NCBI RefSeq assembly: GCF_023715225.1
Contig: NZ_JAMBNS010000012.1
Span: 1-64,000 of the forward strand
Length of the DNA stretch: 64,000 nucleotides
Source: Robertmurraya korlensis
GTDB taxonomy: Bacteria > Bacillota > Bacilli > Bacillales > Cytobacillaceae
Reading direction: 5' to 3'
The notes below the pieces were generated by a model. The model did not search any database, was not told where the DNA came from, and was given only the letters and a program-made list of their open reading frames with translations. Shown piece by piece: positions 16,834 to 24,593 of this stretch; position 1 is the stretch's first letter; every line of letters begins with the position of its first letter. The translations under genes were made by a program, and so were the position numbers.

Positions 16834-17022
16834 TTATACACCCATTTTACGGCGTTGATTGCTCACCTTTTTGGTTTGTTGGCTTTTCATTTTCTTTGTG
16901 GTGGCCGGACCGTTGGCGCTAGCTTTTCCACCTGCTTGCTGATTTTTCTTTTTTTCTAGTTGTTGCTTAATCGCTTCTTGTAAGCTTATTTTCTTTTTTT
17001 CTGTTTCATGGTTTTCTGTCAT
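16834..17022 (-). CDS. small basic hydrophilic protein, unknown function
   Basis: Sixty-two residues, very rich in Lys, Gln and Thr: ISLQEAIKQQLEKKKNQQ followed by a low-complexity basic tail ending SNQRRKMGV. The start at 17022 is set by GGAGG 7 bases upstream. It lies 48 bases after the map stop on the same strand and may be co-transcribed with it. No family recognised; probably nucleic-acid-associated or disordered by composition. Confidence 0.65.
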   Translation of the reverse strand: MTENHETEKKKISLQEAIKQQLEKKKNQQAGGKASANGPATTKKMKSQQTKKVSNQRRKMGV

Positions 17023-17070
17023 GGGTCTTCCTCCATCATGTTTCATATAGTTTTTTGTTATTTGAATTAA

Positions 17071-17823
17071 TTATTTACCTTGATCTGTTAGAATGATTGG
17101 GCCATTCTTCGTGATGGCAATAGTGTGCTCGAATTGAGCTGAGTTTTTCCCATCCACAGTACGAGCTGTCCAACCATTGGAATCCATCTTTGTTTCATAG
17201 CTTCCGACATTAACCATCGGTTCAATCGTAAATACCATTCCCTCTTTTATGCGAGGACCTTTTCCTGGTAGCCCGAAGTGCGGAACATCTGGCTTTTCAT
17301 GGATGGAGGGGCCAATTCCGTGACCAATAAAGTTTCTTACGACTGAGAATCCCTCACCTTCCACGTAGGTTTGAATCGCATGCCCAATATCTCCGATTCG
17401 ATTTCCTAGGACGGCTGCTTCAATACCTTTGTATAAGCTAGTTTTTGTTACCTCTACAAGGCGTTTTGTTTCTTCAGAAGCTTCTCCGACGATATATGTC
17501 CACGCAGAGTCTGCTAAGGCACTGTTCACATTGACAACCATATCTATAGTGACAATGTCCCCTGTATTTAGAGGTTCGTTTCTTGGAAAGCCGTGACAAA
17601 TCTCATCATTAATACTAGCACATGTAGCGTACTCGTACCCTCTATAACCCTTTTGCTGAGCAATAGCACCATGCTTCTCTAAATATTTATCAACAAACTG
17701 GTCAATTTCCCAAGTTGTTATTCCTGGTTTGATCATTTTTTTAATTTCTTTATGACAAGCAGCCAGAAGCTCCCCTGCTTTTTTCATGGCCTCTATTTCA
17801 CGAGGTGATTTTAAAACAATCAT
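17071..17823 (-). CDS. map: type I methionine aminopeptidase
   Basis: A 250-residue type I methionyl aminopeptidase that removes N-terminal methionine from new proteins. The dinuclear metal ligands are all visible: Asp in VTIDMVV, Asp in LADSAWT, His in NFIGHGIG, Glu in FTIEPMV and Glu in AQFEHTI. Length and context (next to the yfk cluster) match B. subtilis MapB/YflG rather than the secY-linked copy, so a second map gene elsewhere is likely. Confidence 0.93.
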   Translation of the reverse strand: MIVLKSPREIEAMKKAGELLAACHKEIKKMIKPGITTWEIDQFVDKYLEKHGAIAQQKGYRGYEYATCASINDEICHGFPRNEPLNTGDIVTIDMVVNVNSALADSAWTYIVGEASEETKRLVEVTKTSLYKGIEAAVLGNRIGDIGHAIQTYVEGEGFSVVRNFIGHGIGPSIHEKPDVPHFGLPGKGPRIKEGMVFTIEPMVNVGSYETKMDSNGWTARTVDGKNSAQFEHTIAITKNGPIILTDQGK

Positions 17824-17934
17824 TTATCTCACTTCCCAAATCCCTATAATGTATAGTCTTTATTGTACTCTCTATCGGTCTATATTAGCAAAGCATTCCT
17901 ATGTCTAATTTTGTTAGATAACCGCAAACAATAG

Positions 17935-17954
17935 TCAATCAAACGTTTGATTGA
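17935..17954. promoter_or_regulatory. perfect 20-bp palindrome, probable operator
   Basis: TCAATCAAACGTTTGATTGA is its own reverse complement over all 20 bases. It lies 112 bases upstream of map (leftward) and 438 upstream of sinR (rightward). Length and symmetry suit a TetR-type dimer site, but no such regulator gene is adjacent. It lacks a T-tract and loop, so a terminator role is unlikely. Confidence 0.5.
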
Positions 17955-18048
17955 ATTCCTTTCCCCCCTTTAAAATCAACAAACACAAAAAAAGAATTTG
18001 TCGAACAAAAAAAATAGGTTTCAACCACCCCCATCCCGGGTATAAAAG

Positions 18049-18157
18049 GGTGTCAGTCACCCTTCGTGGACAAAATGGGCCAATCTGTCCTTTGATGGTG
18101 TCTGTCACCGCTCGTGGACAGATTGGGTGGTTTTGTTCGTCTGGGGTGGACAGTGGA
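18049..18157. repeat. dispersed repeat array A (48-bp period, GGTGTCTGTCACC core)
   Basis: Units start at 18049 (GGTGTCAGTCACC) and 18097 (GGTGTCTGTCACC), exactly 48 bases apart, each followed by CTTCGTGGACA or GCTCGTGGACA and a spacer containing CAATCTGTCC or GGTTTTGT. A third, decayed GGGGTGGACAG follows at 18144. The same core and period recur at 27738-27846. The open frames it creates are by-products of the repeat. Confidence 0.8.
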
Positions 18158-18391
18158 AATTTTTTAGTTACCCCCACAATTATCACTTACAATACGAATG
18201 GTATTGTGTATAATGCTACATAGAAGGTTAAAGTTAATCAGCTTTTAATCACTAGTACGGTAATAACCATTTATTTGTGACTAACTAAAGAATTTTTAAG
18301 AACGGAACCCACTATTTTCGTTCTGAATATGGAACTAACGAAATTTTTTTGCTATTATGAATTCATACAGAGAGATAGGTGAGTGATCTAG

Positions 18392-18721
18392 ATGATTGGA
18401 GATCGTGTTAAGAAACTTCGTCTTGAAAAAAAAATGTCCATGTCTGAGCTAGCTGAACAAGCTGGTGTCGCTAAATCATACCTAAGTTCATTAGAGAGAA
18501 ATTTACAAACGAATCCTTCTATCCAATTTCTCGAGAAAATTTCAGCTGTCCTTCATGTACCAGTTGACCATCTTATACACGAGCATCCAAATAAAGACGA
18601 ACTAGATTCTGATTGGATGAAGCTTGTGAAAGAGGCTATGAACTCCGGGGTTTCAAAGGATCAGTTTAAAGAATTTCTTGAGTTTAATAAATGGAGAAGC
18701 AATCAATCAAATAATAACTAA
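18392..18721 (+). CDS. sinR: SinR, biofilm/motility master repressor
   Basis: A 109-residue SinR homologue. Residues 1-65 are an XRE helix-turn-helix domain (MSELAEQAGVAKSYLSSLER, then LQTNPSIQFLEKISAVL), matching B. subtilis SinR nearly word for word. Residues 72-103 (LDSDWMKLVKEAMNSGVSKD) are the SinI-binding/tetramerisation hook. SinR represses matrix genes; SinI relieves this. An inverted repeat AGAACG (18299-18304)/CGTTCT (18319-18324) upstream resembles the SinR half-site GTTCTYT and could serve autoregulation. Unlike B. subtilis, sinI is not upstream but convergent downstream. Confidence 0.93.
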   Translation: MIGDRVKKLRLEKKMSMSELAEQAGVAKSYLSSLERNLQTNPSIQFLEKISAVLHVPVDHLIHEHPNKDELDSDWMKLVKEAMNSGVSKDQFKEFLEFNKWRSNQSNNN

Positions 18722-18725
18722 TGCA

Positions 18726-18756
18726 AAAAGACAAAATCTAGGTGATTTTGTCTTTT
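18726..18756 (+). terminator. sinR terminator
   Basis: A 13-base stem (AAAAGACAAAATC/GATTTTGTCTTTT) with a 5-base loop and TTTT tail, five bases after the sinR stop. Confidence 0.9.
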
Positions 18757-18852
18757 TTTTTCAAAATAAAAAGCATTCCCATATGGTCCGACCCTAATAG
18801 AAATACTTTCATTCTATGTATGAAACAACCTGCTAAGTAAGCTAGTATCTTT

Positions 18853-18987
18853 TTACCCTCTGATTTCATTCTCACCTAAAAATCTTCTAATCTCATCTTT
18901 TTCTAGGCCTAGCTTTTTTGCCTCAAGTATCAGCATCATCCACTCATAATCTAACTCTTCTACCGTAATTTCACTCGTTTCCAACAT
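18853..18987 (-). CDS. sinI: SinI-like anti-repressor, convergent with sinR
   Basis: Forty-four residues containing the SinI domain: ELDYEWMMLILEAKKLGLEK followed by DEIRRFLGENE, which matches the SinI helix pair that replaces one SinR monomer in the SinR tetramer. The start at 18987 has GGGGGAG 8 bases upstream; a longer frame to 19044 has no ribosome site. In B. subtilis sinI lies just before sinR in one locus; here it is on the opposite strand, 131 bases past the sinR stop, with its own upstream region holding Spo0A-like boxes. Confidence 0.85.
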   Translation of the reverse strand: MLETSEITVEELDYEWMMLILEAKKLGLEKDEIRRFLGENEIRG

Positions 18988-19225
18988 CCCTAAATCTCCC
19001 CCTAAAATACGATCGTATTCCAGGCAGTCCAGCCGTCTTAGCAAAAAACTTCTAACTACCTTAGACCTGCGACTTTGCGTCCCCCCTTTTCAGAAGGTTT
19101 GCCTTTTTCTGTTGTTCTCGTACCCTATGTGATTCACTTATCAATCATTTTACTACTCGAAATTAGTAATTTGTGTAAAAATTTGTCATACACTTTAAAA
19201 ATTTCCCAACTTTTTAGTTACACTA

Positions 19226-19232
19226 TTCGACA
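19226..19232 (-). promoter_or_regulatory. Spo0A box upstream of sinI
   Basis: TTCGACA here is TGTCGAA on the minus strand, an exact match to the Spo0A box core TGNCGAA. It lies 239 bases upstream of the sinI start. Spo0A-P activates sinI in B. subtilis, so the site fits, but a 7-base match alone is weak. Confidence 0.4.
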
Positions 19233-19330
19233 CGGTCCTCCATAAAGAACAATTGAGCTCCAATGGATACATACAATTTTTTACATTTGTAAGTTCCAGT
19301 ACAAAAATCATAAGTCTTCATGTCGCCCAC

Positions 19331-19337
19331 TGTCGAA
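19331..19337 (+). promoter_or_regulatory. second Spo0A box upstream of sinI
   Basis: TGTCGAA, exact match to the core, 105 bases from the first box and in the same intergenic stretch (18988-19369). The rest of this 382-base gap is AT-rich with no other gene; GTTGTTCTCG near 19110 resembles a SinR half-site. Confidence 0.35.
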
Positions 19338-19369
19338 TTTATTTTTTAAAATTTTCTGACTTCTACCAA

Positions 19370-19576
19370 TTAAGTCTTTATTCCTAGTTTTTGATTTTCA
19401 TATGCTTTTAATTTTCTTTGGATAGGAATGATATTTACATGTACCCTTTCCAGAGTTACTGCATCAAAAAAAGGTAACTTCGTTAGATTATGACCACATA
19501 TTGGACAGATCCATTCCCCAGCTTCCGAACTGCTGTACGAAGGGCGATAACATTTGTCACAGTTTTTCCGGTACAT
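19370..19576 (-). CDS. small putative zinc-ribbon protein
   Basis: A 68-residue protein with two CxxC pairs, NCDKCYRP and WICPICGHN, 15 residues apart, which together suit a zinc ribbon. The C-terminal half is plain (LERVHVNIIPIQRKLKAYE). The start at 19576 has AGGTGG 5 bases upstream; a GTG three codons earlier is possible. I do not recognise the family. It lies upstream of sinI on the same strand, 382 bases away, so co-transcription is unlikely. Confidence 0.6.
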   Translation of the reverse strand: MYRKNCDKCYRPSYSSSEAGEWICPICGHNLTKLPFFDAVTLERVHVNIIPIQRKLKAYENQKLGIKT

Positions 19577-19848
19577 TCCCGCCACCTACTATTCTAATAG
19601 TTTTCGTTTCTTATTCTATCAATTTTTGTTCTATATAAAGAATACCTTACTTTTATTTTAGACGGTAGTGCTTGTAAACTAAACACTCTAAAACGACCAT
19701 TTTTTCGTTATAATGAACATTTCTCTTTGGTTTTCATCTCCATTCTCCTTCTATCTTACTTTCCTGATTTTTTAAAGAACATTTCGTTCGTTAGAGTGCA
19801 CGCATCCGAAGTTTGTAAATCTAGTATTATTTTTATGCAAATAAAAAA
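19577..19848. other. AT-rich intergenic stretch, nothing definite
   Basis: Between the zinc-ribbon gene and the psuG terminator. I see no coding region. TTATAATGAACATTT (19709) and AAAGAACATTTCGTTC (19775) share the word GAACATTT and resemble SinR half-sites (AAAGAAC), but the match is too loose to claim. Confidence 0.4.
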
Positions 19849-19875
19849 GGAATCAGTCCTTATGAGACTGACTCC
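19849..19875 (-). terminator. psuG terminator
   Basis: A 10-base stem (GGAGTCAGTC against GACTGATTCC, with one wobble) with a 7-base loop followed on the minus strand by TTTTTTATTT. Confidence 0.9.
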
Positions 19876-19888
19876 TCAAAAATAATTT

Positions 19889-20803
19889 TTAAGATAGAGT
19901 GTTAAGTTGAACAGCGATTTTTGATCCAACATCAGCATTATTTTTAACTAATGCAATATTTGCTTCCAAGCTTCTTCCTTCTGTAAGTTCTTTTACCTTT
20001 GCTAAAAGGAATGGAGTGACATTTTTACCCGCAATCTCTTTTTCCTTCGCTTCTTTTAATGCCGATTCAATGACACCGTTGATAAATTCTTCCTCGAGCG
20101 CATCTGTTTCTGGGATTGGGTTAGCAATAACCACTCCACCGTTCAATCCTAATTCCCACTTTGTACGAATCATGCTTGCTGCTTCTTTTTCATTTTCCAC
20201 TTGAACGTTCACTTGGAAAGGACTTGTTCTTGTATAAAAAGCCGGAAGGACATCGGTACCAAAGCCAACAACTGGCACGCCATGCGTTTCTAAATACTCG
20301 AGTGTTAAACCAATATCAAGAATAGATTTCGCTCCTGCGCATACAACCGCCACATTCGTTTGAGCGAGCTCTTGAAGGTCAGCTGAAACATCCATCGTTA
20401 CTTCAGCTTCACGGTGAACTCCACCAATCCCACCGGTTACGAACACTTCAATCCCTGCAAGCTCTGCACAGATCATTGTTGCCGCTACTGTTGTTGCTCC
20501 ATTTTTCTTCGTCGCTACTAAGTAAGGTAAATCCCTACGGCTCGCCTTTTCAATGTCCTTTCGTGTAGCAAGCATTTCTAACTCTTCGTCTGATAAGCCT
20601 ATTTTTATTTTTCCATCTAAAATTGCAATCGTCGCTGGTACCGCACCATTTTTACGAATAATGTCTTCTACTTCCTTTGCCGTTTGTACATTTTGAGGGT
20701 ACGGCATTCCGTGAGAGATGATGGTTGACTCCAATGCCACGACTGGGACATTATTTTTTTTCGCTTCTAAAACTTCTTGTGAGTATTCTAAGTATTTTTC
20801 CAT
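19889..20803 (-). CDS. psuG: pseudouridine-5'-phosphate glycosidase
   Basis: A 304-residue PsuG/IndA enzyme. It cleaves pseudouridine 5'-phosphate to ribose 5-phosphate and uracil, the second step of pseudouridine salvage. Family motifs: [18 protein letters not shown] near the N terminus, [45 protein letters not shown] and [12 protein letters not shown]. The gene starts 13 bases after the psuK stop with AAGGAG overlapping that stop, so the two are one operon. Confidence 0.95.
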   Translation of the reverse strand: MEKYLEYSQEVLEAKKNNVPVVALESTIISHGMPYPQNVQTAKEVEDIIRKNGAVPATIAILDGKIKIGLSDEELEMLATRKDIEKASRRDLPYLVATKKNGATTVAATMICAELAGIEVFVTGGIGGVHREAEVTMDVSADLQELAQTNVAVVCAGAKSILDIGLTLEYLETHGVPVVGFGTDVLPAFYTRTSPFQVNVQVENEKEAASMIRTKWELGLNGGVVIANPIPETDALEEEFINGVIESALKEAKEKEIAGKNVTPFLLAKVKELTEGRSLEANIALVKNNADVGSKIAVQLNTLS

Positions 20804-20816
20804 GTTTGTTTGCTCC

Positions 20817-21914
20817 TTAGTGGAAATTATGTTGAAAAGCTTCTTGTAGCTGTTGATGATTCAATGCCGGGTTAACTGTTTCCTCCGTACCTAAAGTTAA
20901 CATCGAGCATGCCATTCCAATTTTACAGGCATCTTCTGTTTTTAACTCGCGTAAATAGGCATAGACAATTCCTGCAACCAGTGCATCTCCTGCACCAGTT
21001 ACATCTACAACCTCGACCTTTGGCGGTAACAATACACCCGCTTCATTTGCCTTTGTAAAGTAAATAAGTCCTTTGTCTCCGCGAGAAATGACCACTCTTT
21101 CAACGCCTTTTTTCATAATTGCTTCTGCAGCTTTAAAAAAATCACCTTCGTCCTTGATTGGTGTCCCCGCTAACTCCTCTGCTTCGTCCTTATTAGCGAT
21201 TAGCCAAGCCACACCATCAAGATTTTGTGGCAACTTTTTAATTTTGGGAGCTGAAACAGGAGTAATCACGAGGGGAATCGCTTCCTCTCTACAACGATCA
21301 ATCACTTTTGCAAGTACGTCAGACGGAAAGTTTGTATCAATCATGACAAGCTCTGTAGATGCAAGAAAACCCCAGCGCTTTTCAACAAACTCTATATCGA
21401 CAGAATCATAAATGCCCATATCTGCTAAAGCAACTGCCATTTCCCCATCCACATCTAAAACAGCCGTATACGTTCCTGTTGATTCATTAGGAAGAATTTT
21501 TGAAGGCTCTATATCAACGTAAGACCTTGTATAGTCTAGTAACCATTTTCCTTCATGGTCATCACCTACAACCGTCATAAGAGAAACATCTAATCCTAGT
21601 CTTCCCAGGTTCTCAGCAATGTTCCTTGCCACCCCTCCACAAGAATTACTAGTACTAGCAGGATTGGATGTTCCTAACTGAAGCTTATCGATCGCTTGCA
21701 TTTTCCTATCCACATTGGCTCCGCCTATACAGATCACCTGTTTTTTATTAGGTAATACATAGGCCCGACCTAATAGTTTTCCTTGCTTTGTAAGAGAAGA
21801 AATATAACCAGCAACAGCCGAACGAGATAAGCCCGTCCTTTCCGCCAACTCATTTTGAGATATAAATGGATCTCTCTTAATCAATCCAAGTATGGTCGCT
21901 TCCTTATCACTCAT
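20817..21914 (-). CDS. psuK: pseudouridine kinase with N-terminal winged-helix domain
   Basis: A 365-residue PfkB-family kinase fused to a DNA-binding domain. Residues 1-60 form a winged helix-turn-helix ([20 protein letters not shown]). The kinase part shows [28 protein letters not shown] and the PfkB signature [18 protein letters not shown] with its catalytic Asp. It phosphorylates pseudouridine for PsuG. Start at 21914 is set by GAGAGGTG 5 bases upstream. The fused HTH suggests the kinase also regulates its own operon. Two direct TTTGTCT repeats lie just upstream. Confidence 0.92.
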   Translation of the reverse strand: MSDKEATILGLIKRDPFISQNELAERTGLSRSAVAGYISSLTKQGKLLGRAYVLPNKKQVICIGGANVDRKMQAIDKLQLGTSNPASTSNSCGGVARNIAENLGRLGLDVSLMTVVGDDHEGKWLLDYTRSYVDIEPSKILPNESTGTYTAVLDVDGEMAVALADMGIYDSVDIEFVEKRWGFLASTELVMIDTNFPSDVLAKVIDRCREEAIPLVITPVSAPKIKKLPQNLDGVAWLIANKDEAEELAGTPIKDEGDFFKAAEAIMKKGVERVVISRGDKGLIYFTKANEAGVLLPPKVEVVDVTGAGDALVAGIVYAYLRELKTEDACKIGMACSMLTLGTEETVNPALNHQQLQEAFQHNFH

Positions 21915-21940
21915 AAGTTCACCTCTCAAGACTTTAGACA

Positions 21941-21966
21941 TTTGTCTTTATTATAAACTTTTGTCT
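21941..21966. promoter_or_regulatory. direct repeats upstream of psuK, possible operator
   Basis: TTTGTCT occurs at 21941-21947 and 21960-21966, 19 bases apart (about two helical turns), just upstream of the psuK ribosome site. Such spacing suits a site for the HTH domain of PsuK; this is inference. Confidence 0.35.
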
Positions 21967-22158
21967 ATTCTTTTTCCACCCTTATTATTCTCATTAACTG
22001 GAAAAAATATTTCATTCCTACACTGGATTGAAAAACTAGCCTTAATATTGATTGTTGTCAATTGTTAAATTTGTATATTTTTTGAATTTTATTTGCCAAT
22101 TTTATGAATAAACACTATAATTAAAGTAGATTCAACCATGTGTGAAGGAGGTATTTCC

Positions 22159-22278
22159 ATGACCGTTGTTCACATCTTGAATTTTACCATTCCAATTGCA
22201 TGCATACTCTTTGCTGGCATTTTAATGGATCGAATGTGTAAGCCGGAAGTACCACAACCTGATAATAACAACGAATAG
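22159..22278 (+). CDS. tiny single-pass membrane protein
   Basis: Thirty-nine residues: one hydrophobic helix (ILNFTIPIACILFAGILM, about 6-23) and a short polar tail (KPEVPQPDNNNE). The AAGGAGG ribosome site 7 bases upstream is excellent and a terminator follows 60 bases later. Upstream is a typical AT-rich promoter region. No family recognised. Confidence 0.6.
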   Translation: MTVVHILNFTIPIACILFAGILMDRMCKPEVPQPDNNNE

Positions 22279-22338
22279 TTTTGTGTATTGCGTTTCTTGT
22301 AAGCGCTTCCTAATGAATAATCCCTTGTATCTCTTTTT

Positions 22339-22357
22339 GGCCACTCCTTGAGTGGCC
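22339..22357 (+). terminator. terminator after the tiny membrane protein gene
   Basis: An 8-base stem (GGCCACTC/GAGTGGCC) with CTT loop followed by CTTTTTT. Confidence 0.85.
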
Positions 22358-22381
22358 CTTTTTTAATTTTAAAAATGGAAA

Positions 22382-22408
22382 AGACTGAACCTATCATAGG
22401 ATCAGTCT
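22382..22408 (-). terminator. motB terminator (overlaps the last codons)
   Basis: On the minus strand AGACTGATCCTAT pairs with ATAGGTTCAGTCT around a single G, with a mismatch in the middle, followed by TTTTCC. The left arm includes the final motB codons. Confidence 0.7.
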
Positions 22409-23202
22409 GCTGTTCTTGGTAAAATTAAAATTTCTACACGACGATTTTTCGCTTTTCCAGCTGCATCTTCATTTGAAGCAATAGGTTGAAACTCTCCGTA
22501 TCCCTTCGCACTAAACCAACTTGGATCAAGCTTGTCATTTTCAAGTAAGATTTTCATAAAGTTAATAGCACGCATGACGCTTAGCTCCCAGTTAGAGGAG
22601 AACCGTGCATTTTTAATCGGAACATTATCTGTATGTCCACTGATAATAACACTTCTCGCAGGATCCATAACAAGTAAATCTGAGATCTCTCTCACAATGG
22701 TTAAATCTTGAGTTCTCACGGAGTCACTGCCTGATTCAAATAACACATTGTCGCGTATCGTTACGTGTAATCCGTCATCTTCGAGAGTGGTTTCAAGTTT
22801 GTCCTCTAGCCCTTTGCTCGTAATATACTCGTTTACCTTTGCTTGAATGGCTTGGAGTTCAACCTGTTCTGCTTGTTCTGCTAGCTGCTGCTTTTGTTCT
22901 TCGGTCATCCCTTGAGATTGAGCTTTAGATTGTTCAGTGCTTTCAGAGTCATTTTGCTGCTCGTCTGGTGCAGTTGCGCCTTCTTCAGGAATCGGGCTTG
23001 GAAACTCAAATATTCCCGTTCCACTCGTAAATTGTGCATTAAAGACCTCTGCCATCGCTTGAAACTTTTTCGCATCCAATGAACTCATTGAAAATAATAC
23101 GATAAACAACGCTAGTAGAAGTGTTAAAAGGTCAGCGTAAGGAATTAACCAAGATTCGTCAACATGCTCTTCATGATGATGCTTCTTATGGCGCTTACTC
23201 AT
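22402..23202 (-). CDS. motB: flagellar motor stator protein MotB
   Basis: A 266-residue MotB: basic His/Lys-rich N terminus, one membrane helix with the proton-carrying aspartate in ESWLIPYADLLTLL (Asp24), a long Q/E-rich linker (about 75-130), and a C-terminal OmpA-like peptidoglycan-binding domain with SGHTDNVPIKN and GKAKNRRVEILI. The helix residues match proton-type MotB rather than sodium-type MotS, though ion choice is only inferred. Its start overlaps the motA stop by 8 bases. Confidence 0.95.
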   Translation of the reverse strand: MSKRHKKHHHEEHVDESWLIPYADLLTLLLALFIVLFSMSSLDAKKFQAMAEVFNAQFTSGTGIFEFPSPIPEEGATAPDEQQNDSESTEQSKAQSQGMTEEQKQQLAEQAEQVELQAIQAKVNEYITSKGLEDKLETTLEDDGLHVTIRDNVLFESGSDSVRTQDLTIVREISDLLVMDPARSVIISGHTDNVPIKNARFSSNWELSVMRAINFMKILLENDKLDPSWFSAKGYGEFQPIASNEDAAGKAKNRRVEILILPRTAD

Positions 23203-23989
23203 TTGCCGGTTCTCCTGTCGCAGCTAAGAACTTCTTCTTTTCACTACCTGGTAAGTAAGAAGCTAGCTTTGTTTCAATTACTCGAGGTGCTTCCCCTTCT
23301 AATATCGATAGAATTCCCTCTACCATCATTTGCTTAATTTTTACTTCTTGCTTTGACTTTCGCTTCAACTTGTTTGCAAATGGATGCCATAGCACATAAC
23401 CGGTAAAGATACCTAATAGAGTGGCAATGAAGGCAGCACTAATCGCGTGACCTAGCCCCTCGATATCATTCATGTATCCAAGGGCAGCAATCAAACCTAC
23501 TACCGCTCCAAGTACCCCAAGGGTTGGAGCGTACGTACCTGCTTGTGTAAAAATCAGTGCACCCGATTGATGCCTTTCTTCCATCGCTTCAATTTCTTCT
23601 GATAACACGTCGCGAATATAGTCGGCACTTTGTCCGTCAACAGCAAGTGATAATCCATTTTTCAAGAAATCATCGTCGATTTCATTCGTTTTTGACTCTA
23701 GAGCTAAAAGCCCCTCTTTACGAGCTAGCTGTGCCCAATCAGAAAACATTTTTATTAAGTCAACTGTGTTTGGTAGCTTGTCTTCTTTAAAAAGCTTTCC
23801 GAAAAGCTTTGGCACTCTCTTAATTTCACTGGTTGGGAATGCGATTGTCACGGCCCCAGCCGTACCTAACAAGATAATTAAAATTGCCGCGGGATTCACT
23901 AGCTGCACTGGGCTAACGCCTTTAAAGAACATCCCCACTAATACCGCCACGACCCCGACGACAACACCTATTACCGACGTTTTATCCAT
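23195..23989 (-). CDS. motA: flagellar motor stator protein MotA
   Basis: A 264-residue MotA with four membrane helices: residues 5-25, 30-50, and the pair near 150-200 (APTLGVLGAVVGLIAALGYM and ISAAFIATLLGIFTGYVLWHP) that lines the ion channel with conserved prolines. The large cytoplasmic loop between helices 2 and 3 touches FliG. MotA and MotB form the stator that drives flagellar rotation. A SigD-type promoter lies 72 bases upstream. Confidence 0.95.
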   Translation of the reverse strand: MDKTSVIGVVVGVVAVLVGMFFKGVSPVQLVNPAAILIILLGTAGAVTIAFPTSEIKRVPKLFGKLFKEDKLPNTVDLIKMFSDWAQLARKEGLLALESKTNEIDDDFLKNGLSLAVDGQSADYIRDVLSEEIEAMEERHQSGALIFTQAGTYAPTLGVLGAVVGLIAALGYMNDIEGLGHAISAAFIATLLGIFTGYVLWHPFANKLKRKSKQEVKIKQMMVEGILSILEGEAPRVIETKLASYLPGSEKKKFLAATGEPANE

Positions 23990-24060
23990 ACTACATTCTC
24001 CTGTCTATTCCTGAGTATCTTCGTGATAGAAGTCCTAATTCTATCAACCTATTACTATAT

Positions 24061-24087
24061 ATTTCGGCTATATAGGTCATTTTTTTA
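24061..24087 (-). promoter_or_regulatory. SigD-type promoter for motAB
   Basis: Minus strand: TAAA (24087-24084), exactly 15 bases, GCCGAAAT (24068-24061). The SigD consensus is TAAA-N15-GCCGATAT, so 11 of 12 defined bases match. This is the expected class for motility genes. Confidence 0.8.
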
Positions 24088-24128
24088 AGAGAATATGTAA
24101 AAAAAATATGTCGGAAGATGTAACAAAA

Positions 24129-24152
24129 AATGCCTAAGGGTATCTTAGGCAT
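24129..24152. terminator. terminator of the DUF1992 gene
   Basis: A perfect 10-base stem (AATGCCTAAG/CTTAGGCATT) with a 4-base loop and T-tract on the minus strand. Confidence 0.85.
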
Positions 24153-24526
24153 TAAAATAACTTCTTATTTATTTTTTGCTCATAATTTTTAAAAATAGAA
24201 GAGTTTGTATTCACGCGACGTTTGGATAGCATACTGTTATAACGCAGCATCTTTTCATTTAATTTTTTCTGAAGACCAAGTCTTTCATTATCGTCATCAC
24301 AGGACTTTAACAGAGATTCTATAGACATCATTTCCTGCTTGAGTGTATGTTCTTCCGGAGAATTTCCCGCATTTTTTAATACGGTATATGCCATACGAAG
24401 TTCCTCTGGAATGGCAGATAAATCATCGAGCTTTAACGGTTTCCCATAGCCAGGCAATTGATCGAATTCTCCATTTTCAATCGCTTTACGAATGCGTTCC
24501 TCTGAAATACTTTGAGAAAAATCCAT
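24152..24526 (-). CDS. DUF1992 (DnaJ-homologue-type) protein
   Basis: A 124-residue DUF1992 protein. Characteristic: SEERIRKAIENGEFDQLPGYGKPLKLDD at the N terminus (the G-x-G-K-P turn is diagnostic), then PEELRMAYTVLKNAG and a helical C terminus. The family is annotated as a DnaJ-related domain but lacks the HPD of true J-domains and its role is unknown. The start at 24526 has GGAGGG 6 bases upstream; the frame extends upstream into the peroxiredoxin end without a ribosome site. Confidence 0.85.
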   Translation of the reverse strand: MDFSQSISEERIRKAIENGEFDQLPGYGKPLKLDDLSAIPEELRMAYTVLKNAGNSPEEHTLKQEMMSIESLLKSCDDDNERLGLQKKLNEKMLRYNSMLSKRRVNTNSSIFKNYEQKINKKLF

Positions 24527-24593
24527 GAACATCCCTCCTTCCCTTATTATACCTTGTATAGTGGAAAGAGAGGGGGTTTCCATCTTTTGCTTT

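Noticed and set aside
17951-18223. Open frames on both strands through repeat array A
   Set aside because: They are produced by the 48-bp repeat units, lack ribosome sites, and contain the repeat-derived VSVT..RGQ words.
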